Under the pieces are notes generated by a model. The model saw only the letters and a list, made by a program, of their open reading frames with translations, did no database searches and was not told the origin of the DNA. Of a stretch of DNA of 64,000 nt, positions 34,815-43,351 are shown piece after piece. The translations under genes were made by a program, and so were the position numbers. The DNA lies in the NCBI RefSeq assembly GCF_044784365.2, contig NZ_CP173065.2, one strand, 5' to 3'. The stretch's first letter is position 1; the number at the start of each line of letters is the position of its first letter. The DNA is from Cetobacterium_A somerae. Lineage in GTDB: Bacteria > Fusobacteriota > Fusobacteriia > Fusobacteriales > Fusobacteriaceae.

Positions 34815-36149
34815 ATGAGTAACTTTATGAATCTTATTGAAGAAAAACTTATGCCTGTTGCTGCCAAAGTTGGACAAAACAGATATTTAAATGCAATCAA
34901 AGACGGTTTCGTTTACACAATGCCGTTCTTAATTATTGGTTCATTTATCCTTTTAATGGTAAACCTACCATTTACTGATCCTAATAACGTACTTTACATG
35001 GAATGGTACGCTAATTTAATGGGATCTTTTAAAGGAGATTTAGTACAACCTTTCTATGTAAGTATGGGAATTATGTCTCTATTCGTTTCTTATGGAATTG
35101 GAATGTCTTTATCTAATAGCTACGGTCTTAATGGTACAACTGGTGGATTCTTATCAATGTATGCATTTTTACTAGTTTCAGCGAAACTAGATTGGTTACC
35201 TGTTGGTCAAGCTGAGGGAGCTGGAGCTCTATTCCTTATCCCTGATGGTGGATGGATGCCAATTATGGATGCTAGATACCTTGACGCTAAAGGATTATTT
35301 ACAGCTATCCTAGGAGCAATAATAGCTATTGAAATATTCAGACTATTAGTACAAAAGAAGTTTGTTATAAAACTACCTGATTCTGTACCACCTGCAATTG
35401 CTAAATCTTTTGAGTTATTAATCCCAATCGTATTTGTTACAATCATCTTCCACGCAATGAATATATTTGCAATGAAGAGCTTAAACATTATGGTTCCTGA
35501 GATTATTTTAAAAGCTTTTGCACCATTATTAAATATGTCTGATTCATTAATCTCTGTAATCTTTATTATCATAATCACTCACCTTTTATGGTTTGCTGGA
35601 TTACACGGAACAAATATCGTTATAGCTATTATTAACTCTATAACACTATCTAACCTTGCTGCTAACCAAGCTGCTCTTCAAGCTGGTGAAGCTTTACCTA
35701 AGATATTTGCAGGAGGATTCCTTGATGCTTATGTTTATATCGGAGGAGCTGGAGCTACTTTAGGACTTGCACTTGCTATGTCTGTAAGTAAGAATGCACA
35801 TATTAAATCAATTGGAAAACTTTCAGTTATTCCAGCAGTATTCAATATCAATGAACCAATAATGTTTGGAGCACCTATTGTAATGAACCCATTACTATTC
35901 ATTCCATTCGTTGGAATCCCAGTATTAAATGCTTGTATAGCATGGTTTGCTACAAAGTTTGATTTAGTAGGAAAAATTATAACTCTTGTTCCTTGGACAA
36001 CTCCAGGGCCAATCGGAGCATTACTTGCTACTAACTTCAGTATTACTGCGTTTATCCTAAGTTGTGGATTGGTTGCTGTTTCATTCTTCTTATACATTCC
36101 TTTCTTAAGAGTATATGAGAAGTCTTTAAATGAAACTGAAGCTGCTTAA
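34815..36149 (+). CDS. PTS lactose/cellobiose family IIC permease
   Basis: The 444-residue inner-membrane component carries the sugar across while it is phosphorylated. It has about ten membrane segments, an N-terminal KVGQNRYLNAIKDGFVYTMPFLIIGS and the conserved FNINEPIMFGAPIVMNP motif (about 343-359) of the substrate-binding region. The ATG follows AACGGAGGA. It completes the transporter with the IIB gene upstream and the IIA gene on the opposite strand. A possible -10 (TATAAT, 34783-34788) lies in front of it. Confidence 0.94.
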   Translation: MSNFMNLIEEKLMPVAAKVGQNRYLNAIKDGFVYTMPFLIIGSFILLMVNLPFTDPNNVLYMEWYANLMGSFKGDLVQPFYVSMGIMSLFVSYGIGMSLSNSYGLNGTTGGFLSMYAFLLVSAKLDWLPVGQAEGAGALFLIPDGGWMPIMDARYLDAKGLFTAILGAIIAIEIFRLLVQKKFVIKLPDSVPPAIAKSFELLIPIVFVTIIFHAMNIFAMKSLNIMVPEIILKAFAPLLNMSDSLISVIFIIIITHLLWFAGLHGTNIVIAIINSITLSNLAANQAALQAGEALPKIFAGGFLDAYVYIGGAGATLGLALAMSVSKNAHIKSIGKLSVIPAVFNINEPIMFGAPIVMNPLLFIPFVGIPVLNACIAWFATKFDLVGKIITLVPWTTPGPIGALLATNFSITAFILSCGLVAVSFFLYIPFLRVYEKSLNETEAA

Positions 36150-36182
36150 TAAATAATTTATAAATAAAGTGCTAATATATAT

Positions 36183-36218
36183 AAAAACCTCCCTAGGCTT
36201 AAGCCTAGGGAGGTTTTT
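36183..36218. terminator. Bidirectional terminator between PTS IIC and ligA
   Basis: A 36-bp perfect palindrome with GC-rich centre (18 bases and the exact complement), ending in T runs on both strands between two convergent genes. Confidence 0.92.
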
Positions 36219-36219
36219 A

Positions 36220-38268
36220 TTATTTTGTTAACTCTATAAATTCATCCTCTGTTAAAATATTTATTGTTCCAATCTCTTTTGCCTTTGTTAATTTACTACC
36301 TGCATCCTCTCCAACAATTAAGTAATCAAGCTTTTTGCTCACAGATGATAAATTTGTTCCACCTAAAGATTCTATTAAGTCTTTAATCTCTTCTCTTTTA
36401 AATCTTTGTAGTTTTCCTGTAAATAGGAATGTCTTTCCTGAAAACTTACCATTTTCAACAATTTTCTCTTCAACTTCTTCATCTGATTTTCCAAAGTTTA
36501 CTCCATAATACTTTAACTTTTTCACTATTGCCATTGATTTTTCATCTCTAAAAAAGTTATAAACAGATTCTGCAACTTTATCACCAACACCATCAATCTC
36601 TAAAAGTTCCTCTTTAGACATTTGAGATAATCTATCTATATTTTTACTTTTCTTTGCTAAAACATTTCCTAAAAATTTTCCAACAAAAGGTATTCCTAAA
36701 GCATATAGTGTTTTAGAGTATGGTCTCTCTTTGCTTTTCTCTATTGAAGCTAAAAGTTTTTCTACACTTTTTTCTCCCATCTTATCCAATTGCATAAGTT
36801 CTTCTTTATGTTCTCCTAAATTATATATATCAGTAATATCTTTTATATAATTTAACTCTAGCATTCTTTCTACAATCTTACTTCCAAATCCACTTATATT
36901 CATCCCATCACGAGATACAAAATACTCTATACTTCCTTGAATAATTGCTGGGCAGTTAGGATTTACACACTTTAAATCAACTAACCCCTCCTCCTTTTCT
37001 AAAACTGATTCGCACACTGGGCAGTTTGTTGGAGGAGTAACTTCTTTTTCCTCTCCTGTTCTAACCTCTTTTATAGAACTTACAACTTGTGGAATAATTT
37101 CAGCTGCTTTTTCTATAAATACTCTATCTCCAACTCTAATGTCTTTTCTTAAAATCTCATCCATATTATGTAAACTAGCTCTTTTAACTCTGCTTCCAGA
37201 TAGTTCAACCTCTTCTAACTCTGCTACAGGAGTAACTTTTCCAGTTCTTCCAACTTGCCAAGTTATACCCAAAAGTTTAGTTGTTACCTGTTTTGCTGGA
37301 AATTTGTAAGCTATTGCCCATCTTGGACTTTTTGTTGTATATCCTACCTCTTCCCATAAATCTATATTATCTAATTTTATTACTAATCCATCTGTTTCAA
37401 AGTCTAACTTCTCTCTTTCAATCTCCCAGTAAGCTATTCTTTTTTCCATAATAGTTAAGTCATCAATAACCTCAGCTACTCCAGTTGTTTTTATTCCTAC
37501 TTTATCTAAATAATCTAAACTTTCTTTATGAGTTTTAAAACCATATTTTAAAGGTTCCACTACATAATAGAAATAAGCATCCAATCCTCTTTCTTTAACT
37601 ATTTCTGAATCTAACTGTCTTAAAGTTCCACTAGCTGCGTTTCTTGGGTTGGCAAATATCTCTTCACCATTTTTTAATCTTTCTTCATTTAATTTTTCAA
37701 ATTGACTTAAAGGAAGTACAATCTCTCCTCTAACCTCTAAATCAACATCCTCTTTTAAATAATTAGGAATTGTATTAATAGCTAAGATATTTTCTGTAAC
37801 ATCCTCTCCCTCTATTCCATCCCCTCTTGTTACTGCTCTTACAAGTTGACCTTTTTCGTAAGTTATACTTATACTAGCTCCATCTAACTTTAACTCAAGA
37901 ACATACTCTAATCTTTCATGCTTATACTCAAGATTTTTTTCTATTCTCTCTGTAAAAGCAATTACATCCTCAATATTGTATGAGTTACTTAAGCTTAACA
38001 TAGGCTTTTTATGAATAACTTTTTTAAACTTAGATTCTTTTAAATCAATTGCTCCCACATGTTTTGTTGGAGATATCTCCTCTTTAAATTCAGGATAATC
38101 TTTTTCTAATTTTTCTAACTCTTTTAAAAGTTTATCAAATTCAAAGTCAGAGATTATAGATTCATTTTTAGTATAATAATAATAGTTATAACGCTCTATC
38201 TCTTTTCTCAATTCATCTATTCTTTTTTTCGGTTCGCTCTCTTCAACTAAATCAAAAAGTTTTAGCAT
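36220..38268 (-). CDS. ligA: NAD-dependent DNA ligase
   Basis: It seals nicks in replication and repair using NAD+. The 682-residue protein has the normal order: Ia domain (about 15-75, YNYYYYTK), adenylation domain with the catalytic lysine K127 in LELKLDG and ARPRGE-like VRGEIVL, OB fold, a four-cysteine zinc finger (CPVCES...CVNPNCP), helix-hairpin-helix repeats (VGDKVAESV) and a C-terminal BRCT domain (GKTFLFTGKLQRFKREEI). All parts are present. The ATG follows AAAGGATGGTGG. Monocistronic with its own promoter. Confidence 0.96.
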   Translation of the reverse strand: MLKLFDLVEESEPKKRIDELRKEIERYNYYYYTKNESIISDFEFDKLLKELEKLEKDYPEFKEEISPTKHVGAIDLKESKFKKVIHKKPMLSLSNSYNIEDVIAFTERIEKNLEYKHERLEYVLELKLDGASISITYEKGQLVRAVTRGDGIEGEDVTENILAINTIPNYLKEDVDLEVRGEIVLPLSQFEKLNEERLKNGEEIFANPRNAASGTLRQLDSEIVKERGLDAYFYYVVEPLKYGFKTHKESLDYLDKVGIKTTGVAEVIDDLTIMEKRIAYWEIEREKLDFETDGLVIKLDNIDLWEEVGYTTKSPRWAIAYKFPAKQVTTKLLGITWQVGRTGKVTPVAELEEVELSGSRVKRASLHNMDEILRKDIRVGDRVFIEKAAEIIPQVVSSIKEVRTGEEKEVTPPTNCPVCESVLEKEEGLVDLKCVNPNCPAIIQGSIEYFVSRDGMNISGFGSKIVERMLELNYIKDITDIYNLGEHKEELMQLDKMGEKSVEKLLASIEKSKERPYSKTLYALGIPFVGKFLGNVLAKKSKNIDRLSQMSKEELLEIDGVGDKVAESVYNFFRDEKSMAIVKKLKYYGVNFGKSDEEVEEKIVENGKFSGKTFLFTGKLQRFKREEIKDLIESLGGTNLSSVSKKLDYLIVGEDAGSKLTKAKEIGTINILTEDEFIELTK

Positions 38269-38291
38269 TCTCCACCATCCTTTTTTATTAA

Positions 38292-38320
38292 ATTATACCA
38301 CTTTTCTATTTACAAATTAA
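38292..38320 (-). promoter_or_regulatory. Promoter of ligA
   Basis: TTAATT (38320-38315) and TATAAT (38297-38292) with a 17-base spacer on the minus strand. The -35 is weak. Confidence 0.5.
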
Positions 38321-38382
38321 GAGTTTAGTGGTAATAAATAGATATGAAAGTTCTTTTTTATTAAAGGTTATGGAGGTATTAA

Positions 38383-39459
38383 ATGGAAAACATCATTTTA
38401 TCACCAAGTAAATATATTCAGGGAGCTAACTCTTTAAGCAATATTGCTAAATATGCTAAAAAAAATGCTTTTATTATTGCTGATAACTTTGTTATGAGTA
38501 TAACTGAAGATATTATAAAAGAAAGTTTTAAAAAAGAAAATTTAATAGCAACTTTTGAAATTTTTAACGGCGAGTGCTCAAAAAATGAGGTTAATAGATT
38601 AAAAGAGATTTTAAAAGAAAAAAAATCTGAAATTATTATTGGAGTTGGAGGTGGTAAAACTTTAGATACTGCTAAAGCTCTTGCACACTACTCAAATCTT
38701 CCCGTTATAATTGTTCCTACTATTGCATCAACTGATGCTCCATGTAGTGCTTTATCAGTTCTTTATACTGATGACGGTGTTTTTGATGAATATCTTATTT
38801 TACCAAGTAATCCAAATATAGTTTTAATGGATACAGAGATTATTGCTAAAGCTCCTGCTAGACTTTTAGCTAGCGGAATGGGCGATGCCTTAGCTACATA
38901 CTTTGAAGCTAGAGCATGTGAGCAATCAGGAGCTCTAAATATGGGTGGTGGACTTCCTACTAAAGCTGCTATGGCTCTTGCTAAACTATGCTTTGATACA
39001 CTTATAGCAGATGGAGAAAAAGCTATGTTTGCTGCACAAAAATGTGTTTGTACTAAAGCTGTTGAAAATATTATTGAAGCTAATACATATTTGAGCGGTA
39101 TTGGTTTTGAAAGTGGTGGATTAGCTGCTGCTCATGCTATTCACAATGGATTAACAGCTCTTGAAGAGTGCCATGACTTATATCATGGTGAAAAAGTAGC
39201 TTTTGGAACTTTGGTTCAACTATTCCTTGAAAATGCACCAATGGAAGAGATTGACGAAGTTTTATTTTTCTGTAAAAATATTGGACTCCCAACCTCTTTA
39301 GAAGATTTAGGAGTTAATTCTATTGAACGAGAAAAACTTTTAGAAGTAGCTAAGCTAGCTTGTGCACCAGGAGAAACAATTCATAATATGCCTTTTAAAG
39401 TTACTCCTGAAAAAGTTTTAGCTGCTATTTTAGCTGCTGATAACTATGGTGGATATTAA
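38383..39459 (+). CDS. gldA: Glycerol dehydrogenase
   Basis: This NAD- and metal-dependent enzyme oxidises glycerol to dihydroxyacetone. The 358-residue family III alcohol dehydrogenase has GVGGGKTLDTAKALAH (about 88-103), PTIASTDAPCSALSVLY (the GldA hallmark, about 111-127), GMGDALATYFEARA with the metal Asp, and metal histidines in AHAIHNGL and YHGEKVAFG. Length matches GldA. The ATG follows TATGGAGG. It is monocistronic with a terminator, and no glycerol facilitator or dihydroxyacetone kinase is in the window. Confidence 0.92.
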   Translation: MENIILSPSKYIQGANSLSNIAKYAKKNAFIIADNFVMSITEDIIKESFKKENLIATFEIFNGECSKNEVNRLKEILKEKKSEIIIGVGGGKTLDTAKALAHYSNLPVIIVPTIASTDAPCSALSVLYTDDGVFDEYLILPSNPNIVLMDTEIIAKAPARLLASGMGDALATYFEARACEQSGALNMGGGLPTKAAMALAKLCFDTLIADGEKAMFAAQKCVCTKAVENIIEANTYLSGIGFESGGLAAAHAIHNGLTALEECHDLYHGEKVAFGTLVQLFLENAPMEEIDEVLFFCKNIGLPTSLEDLGVNSIEREKLLEVAKLACAPGETIHNMPFKVTPEKVLAAILAADNYGGY

Positions 39460-39479
39460 AAAAATTGATTATAAAAAAG

Positions 39480-39508
39480 AAAACCCTTGGATTAATCCAA
39501 GGGTTTTT
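39480..39508. terminator. Bidirectional terminator between gldA and the FomA-like gene
   Basis: AAACCCTTGGATT is followed by its exact complement, a 26-bp perfect palindrome with flanking A and T runs between convergent genes. Confidence 0.9.
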
Positions 39509-39521
39509 AATTGCATATCTA

Positions 39522-40625
39522 TTAGAATGTAGCTTTCATTCCTACATATGCAAGTGGTTGCCATCTCCAGTGAGAAGCAGCATCTTGAGCTGTTATATTC
39601 CAGTTTCTGTACTCTGCTCCAACTCCAGCATTTACTGCAAAGTTTTCAGTTACTTTATACTCTGCATCTAATGTTAATAATGTGTATAAGCTATAAGTTG
39701 TTTTAGCTGACTTAGAAACTTTTCCTGTAGTTTCATTTTTAGTATACTTATCATATTGTCCAAATTTATATGGATCATATCCACCTTCAAAGTTGAAATC
39801 AATTGCATAGTTATCTGTTGAATATAATGCAAATGTTCTGTATAAGTAGATTTCCCACTCTGCTACGAAATCTTTATCTTTATTATCTGTTAAATCAGCA
39901 TTTGTATGGAAGTCTTGTCCATAGAAATTTTGATTTAAATAGATTGTACCATCCCAAGTAAATCCTAATGGTAAGTTACCTGCGTACTCGATATCCATAC
40001 CGATAGTGTTCATATAGTTAGATCCACCATCTTCTGGGAATGAGTGATATACTTTTGGAGCAAGTAATAATTTGCTTAATAATGCTCCTTCATTTTTATA
40101 TACTGTAAATCTTGCTTGGTACTCTAAGTTTTGAGAGTCATCCTCTTCATCTCTATATTGTACTCTTGAAGTAAACCAATCGTTATGTTGATAGTAAGCT
40201 CTTAATCTTGTTTCAGTCCCGTTTTTAGAGTTTTTATTTCTATCTCCGTTGCTCTCTAAGTTGTTATAATCTCTGATTCTTCCTTCTAATTTGAAGTTCT
40301 CAGTTGCTTGAACACCAAAAGTTGTTTCAAGTCTAGAGTATTTATTAGCTCCTCTATTCCATGTATCTTGGTTATCATCTGCAGCATTTGTAGCTGTATT
40401 CCATCTAATGTCATCTCCATGACCTTCTGTTTCACCGTAAGCTCTATACTGTACTCCTACATATCCTGTTGGTTTAAATACAGGTGCTACAACCTCTTCA
40501 ACTACAGGCTCAGCTACAACTATAATCTCTTTCGATACTTCAACTGGAGCTACAACAACCTCTTTAGCTTGAACTGCAGTTCCTACAACAAGTAAAGATC
40601 CTAAAAAAAGTGCTAATTTTTTCAT
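39522..40625 (-). CDS. FomA-like major outer membrane porin
   Basis: The 367-residue protein has a signal peptide (about 1-20, ending AVQAKE), a valine- and proline-rich linker with VVAEPVVEEVVAPVF, and a beta-barrel that begins TGYVGVQYRAYGE. It ends LAYVGMKATF with a terminal Phe. This organisation resembles FomA and related fusobacterial porins with a 14- to 16-strand barrel. The ATG selected follows CGGAGGGG; an in-frame upstream start 30 codons earlier has no ribosome site and would spoil the signal peptide. It is monocistronic with a good promoter about 80 bases upstream, as expected for an abundant porin. Confidence 0.85.
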   Translation of the reverse strand: MKKLALFLGSLLVVGTAVQAKEVVVAPVEVSKEIIVVAEPVVEEVVAPVFKPTGYVGVQYRAYGETEGHGDDIRWNTATNAADDNQDTWNRGANKYSRLETTFGVQATENFKLEGRIRDYNNLESNGDRNKNSKNGTETRLRAYYQHNDWFTSRVQYRDEEDDSQNLEYQARFTVYKNEGALLSKLLLAPKVYHSFPEDGGSNYMNTIGMDIEYAGNLPLGFTWDGTIYLNQNFYGQDFHTNADLTDNKDKDFVAEWEIYLYRTFALYSTDNYAIDFNFEGGYDPYKFGQYDKYTKNETTGKVSKSAKTTYSLYTLLTLDAEYKVTENFAVNAGVGAEYRNWNITAQDAASHWRWQPLAYVGMKATF

Positions 40626-40706
40626 AAAATCCCCTCCGATTTTTAATTGTGTTATTTTGAGAAATAATTTTTTATAGTAAAAAAATATTTCTTTTCCACT
40701 GTATTC

Positions 40707-40735
40707 TTTATACAATATTTTTTTAAATTTGTAAA
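40707..40735 (-). promoter_or_regulatory. Promoter of the FomA-like porin
   Basis: TTTACA (40735-40730) and TATAAA (40712-40707) with a 17-base spacer on the minus strand. Confidence 0.65.
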
Positions 40736-40860
40736 TATAATTTTTCTTAGTAAATTATTTTTTTGTTTACTTTTTATCTATAAACCCTTATTTTTAAAAG
40801 AAAAGTTCACTTTTATATTTTTATTTTTATTTTACTATATGAAATTTATCCATTAAAAAA

Positions 40861-40880
40861 AGAGATAGATTTCTATCTCT
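40861..40880 (-). terminator. Terminator of the ROK-family gene
   Basis: AGAGATAGA and TCTATCTCT stem with a minimal loop followed by seven T on the minus strand. Confidence 0.88.
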
Positions 40881-40886
40881 TAAAAT

Positions 40887-42068
40887 TTACTCTTCTAAAT
40901 TATCTTGAAAATGATAATTATAAAAAATATAATTTATTGGTAAAAATGAAGCTACTAGCTCTTCTCTAAACACATGTTTATCTAAAACTATAAGTTTTTC
41001 ATGAACTTCTCCTAGTTGAAACTCTTGTAAATACATCTTTAAATAACTTAAGAAAAGTGAACTTTTAAATACTCTTCCAGAAAGCAAAAAAGTATCTAAA
41101 GGTAGTAAATTATTGTGATTAATCATAAGAATTGCAATATATCTTGCTACTTTTCTCAGTGCTTTACATTCAGTTATCTCTCCACTTTCTGCCCTTTTTA
41201 TGAACTCTTCAAAACTCATATTTTTATACATATCTACTATACGAGTTGAGTAATTATTTTCCTTTAAAATTTCTTCAAATATATTTTTAGGTGAAACCAT
41301 TGTATCAAAACATCCTTTTTTCTTACAAATTTCACAATATACATCTGAGTTAGGTTCCACTATAAAATGTCTAGTTCCCATTGATCTATAATGAGAAATA
41401 GCTGGATTTACAAGCTTATTATCTATAATAATAGCACTTCCTCTTTTTTCTCCATATTTAACTAAGAAAAAATCTTTATATTCTGGAGCTAAGAAAGCTT
41501 CGTATAAAGCTTCTGCTCTAATTTCAGTTTCTACAAATACATATCCTGAAAATTTATCCATGATTGATTTTTTTAAAGTTAAAAATCTATCCTCTTTAAA
41601 TAAATCTAATGATTTTTTTACAATAAACTCATTGGTTACTACAACACCAACGCCTAGTATTTTCTCAGGTAAAACTTTATTTTCTTTTGCAAGTTTTTCA
41701 ATAAATTCAAGCAAAGCTTTTAAATATTCGTCAAAATCACCATTATAGTTATTTTTAAATTTCAGCTCCCCTAAAATATCATTTTTTAAATTTGTTAATA
41801 TAACCTTTGTAAAATTCTCCTCTATTAATACACCCATAGAATAGAATCTTTCATAATTTATAACCAATAGATTTTTTTTTCTATTATTTTCATCTATATA
41901 TTTTTTTTCAACAAGTATATTATCCCCAAGTAATTTTTTAGAAATTTTTGTTAAAGCTGCTGGCGAAACCATTATATTTTCAGCAATCTCTAACTTATTA
42001 GACCCACCACATTGATTAATAAATTTTAATAAATTTGTAATGTTTTTATTTTGACTTTTAAAATCCAT
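40887..42068 (-). CDS. ROK family transcriptional regulator (NagC/XylR-like)
   Basis: The 393-residue protein has an N-terminal winged helix (about 5-70, GGSNKLEIAENIMVSPAALTKISKKLL) and a ROK sugar-binding domain. The structural zinc motif CEICKKKGCFD (about 247-257) is present as in NagC and Mlc. The ATP-binding site of ROK kinases is not evident, as usual in repressors. I start at the ATG six bases after AAAGGAG; a TTG ten codons earlier has no site. Upstream, TTTTAC-CTT-GTAAAA is a possible self-operator. It stands between two terminators, and its targets may be the PTS or porin genes, by proximity only. Confidence 0.85.
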   Translation of the reverse strand: MDFKSQNKNITNLLKFINQCGGSNKLEIAENIMVSPAALTKISKKLLGDNILVEKKYIDENNRKKNLLVINYERFYSMGVLIEENFTKVILTNLKNDILGELKFKNNYNGDFDEYLKALLEFIEKLAKENKVLPEKILGVGVVVTNEFIVKKSLDLFKEDRFLTLKKSIMDKFSGYVFVETEIRAEALYEAFLAPEYKDFFLVKYGEKRGSAIIIDNKLVNPAISHYRSMGTRHFIVEPNSDVYCEICKKKGCFDTMVSPKNIFEEILKENNYSTRIVDMYKNMSFEEFIKRAESGEITECKALRKVARYIAILMINHNNLLPLDTFLLSGRVFKSSLFLSYLKMYLQEFQLGEVHEKLIVLDKHVFREELVASFLPINYIFYNYHFQDNLEE

Positions 42069-42118
42069 CCCCGACTCCTTTATTTTTTTTATTGACAAAC
42101 CCTTTTTTTTAATGTATA

Positions 42119-42133
42119 TTTTACCTTGTAAAA
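42119..42133. promoter_or_regulatory. Inverted repeat upstream of the ROK regulator
   Basis: TTTTAC, CTT, GTAAAA: a 6-bp perfect dyad about 50 bases upstream of the ROK start codon, possibly an autoregulatory operator. A second TTTTTTTACC lies close by. Confidence 0.4.
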
Positions 42134-42207
42134 CACACGTCGTTTTTTCGAGATATTTTTTTTACCAAATTAAATAAAAATAGTATATCTTTATTTAATT
42201 ATATCAT

Positions 42208-42318
42208 AAATCAATAATAAGGTGCTAAACTTATTATATAAATAGCCAGCAACCCTCCAGTTGATTGGTTAGAAACCCGTTTTAAGAAGAGATGTTCCCG
42301 TCATCTCTTCTTTTATTT
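42208..42318 (+). ncRNA. Candidate small RNA ending in an intrinsic terminator
   Basis: No ORF is present. The stretch has AATAAG/CTTATT and GGTT/AACC short stems, an unusually GC-rich core for this genome (GCCAGCAACCCTCCAGTTGA) and ends in a strong terminator. Because the groES promoter lies after that terminator, the transcript would be separate from groES. A TATCAT at 42202-42207 may be its -10 but the -35 is poor. A riboswitch acting on groES is less likely given the separate promoter. No known RNA family was recognised. Confidence 0.4.
42284..42318 (+). terminator. Terminator upstream of groES
   Basis: AAGAAGAGATG and CATCTCTTCTT form an 11-bp perfect stem with a seven-base loop, followed by TTATTTTTATT. 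Confidence 0.85.
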
Positions 42319-42321
42319 TTA

Positions 42322-42349
42322 TTGCTTTTTTATTTTTTTTTGTTACAAT
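42322..42349 (+). promoter_or_regulatory. Promoter of groES
   Basis: TTGCTT (42322-42327) and TACAAT (42344-42349) with a 16-base spacer. No CIRCE element (TTAGCACTC type) is present. Confidence 0.5.
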
Positions 42350-42381
42350 TTTATTATCTTAAAATATTTTAGGAGGTAAAA

Positions 42382-42657
42382 ATGAAAATTAAACCTATTG
42401 GTAAAAGAGTTCTTGTTAAAACTATAAATTTAGAAGAAAAAACATCAACAGGGATTATATTAATTCAAAATAATGAGGAAAAAAATTATAGAATTGGGGA
42501 AATAATCTCTTTAAGTACTGATTCTGAGGTAAACTCTTTATTTAGTATTAATGATAAAGTTATTTTTTCTAAAAAATCTGGAGTTAAAATTAATGATTCT
42601 TCTAAGGAACAAATTTTATTAAATTTAGAAGAAATCTTTGGTATTATTGAAGAGTAA
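42382..42657 (+). CDS. groES: Co-chaperonin GroES, without adjacent groEL
   Basis: The 91-residue protein has the Cpn10 fold pattern: KIKPIGKRVLVKTI at the start, EEKTSTGIILIQN in the mobile-loop region (usually KTxGGI, here KTSTGI), and a C-terminal strand LNLEEIFGIIEE. It caps GroEL during folding. The mobile loop is shortened and the sequence is more divergent than usual GroES. No groEL follows; instead a terminator and a convergent gene do. It may be a second, specialised GroES copy or the only one with groEL elsewhere. The ATG follows TAGGAGG. Confidence 0.82.
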   Translation: MKIKPIGKRVLVKTINLEEKTSTGIILIQNNEEKNYRIGEIISLSTDSEVNSLFSINDKVIFSKKSGVKINDSSKEQILLNLEEIFGIIEE

Positions 42658-42660
42658 AAG

Positions 42661-42687
42661 AAAAGCCCATCTTTATGACGGGCTTTT
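42661..42687. terminator. Bidirectional terminator between groES and pcp
   Basis: AAAAGCCC and GGGCTTTT form an 8-bp stem around an 11-base loop, with T runs on both strands. Confidence 0.85.
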
Positions 42688-42691
42688 TTTA

Positions 42692-43333
42692 TTAAAACTC
42701 TTTACCACCTGAAACTTTAACATCTACTTTATATTTATTTAATGCTTGAACTGCACACTCTAAAGCTTTTGTTATAGTTGTAACTTCCATATAAGGCATA
42801 TTTTTCTTATCAACAACTTGCTCTGTTATGTAAGGAACATGAATAAATCCACCTTTTATATTTAAATTATTCTTTGATATATAATAAAGTAATGAGTACA
42901 TTATATGATTACATACATATGTTCCAGCTGTATTTGAAACTGAAGCTGGTATTTTTGCTAACTTAATCTCTTCAACAATCCCTTTAATAGGAAGCGTTGC
43001 AAAATAAGCATTCTCTCCATCTTCGTAAACTGGAGTATCTATTGGTTGATATCCTTCATTATCTGGAATTCTACCATCATCCATATTAATAGCTACTCTT
43101 TCAACTGACATATCATATCTTCCTCCAGCTTGTCCAATACATATAACAGCATCTGGTTTATGCTCTTCTATTCCTGCAAATAGTTTTTCAGCTGATTTTT
43201 TGAAAACTGTTGGTATTTGTAATTTTATTACCTCTATACCGTCAATACTATCTTTCATTGCCTTCACTGCTTCCCATGCTGGATTTATACTTTCTCCTCC
43301 AAATGGATCAAAACCTGTAATTAAAACTTTCAT
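42692..43333 (-). CDS. pcp: Pyroglutamyl-peptidase I (pyrrolidone-carboxylate peptidase)
   Basis: It removes N-terminal 5-oxoproline from peptides. The 213-residue cysteine peptidase of family C15 shows TGFDPFGGESINPAWE at the N-terminus, the catalytic Glu region VERVAINMDD, the catalytic cysteine in AGTYVCNHIMYSLLYY (about residue 142) and the histidine in GGFIHVPY (about 166). The ATG follows TAGGAGGT. It is the last gene of a long minus-strand series and follows the DUF969-DUF979 pair, an arrangement also known in clostridia, which suggests that those membrane proteins handle pyroglutamate or peptides. Confidence 0.94.
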   Translation of the reverse strand: MKVLITGFDPFGGESINPAWEAVKAMKDSIDGIEVIKLQIPTVFKKSAEKLFAGIEEHKPDAVICIGQAGGRYDMSVERVAINMDDGRIPDNEGYQPIDTPVYEDGENAYFATLPIKGIVEEIKLAKIPASVSNTAGTYVCNHIMYSLLYYISKNNLNIKGGFIHVPYITEQVVDKKNMPYMEVTTITKALECAVQALNKYKVDVKVSGGKEF

Positions 43334-43351
43334 TACACTACCTCCTAAAAA

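Noticed and set aside
35207..36097. Two minus-strand open frames of about 120 codons opposite PTS IIC
   Set aside because: Antisense to a well-supported IIC gene; no ribosome sites.
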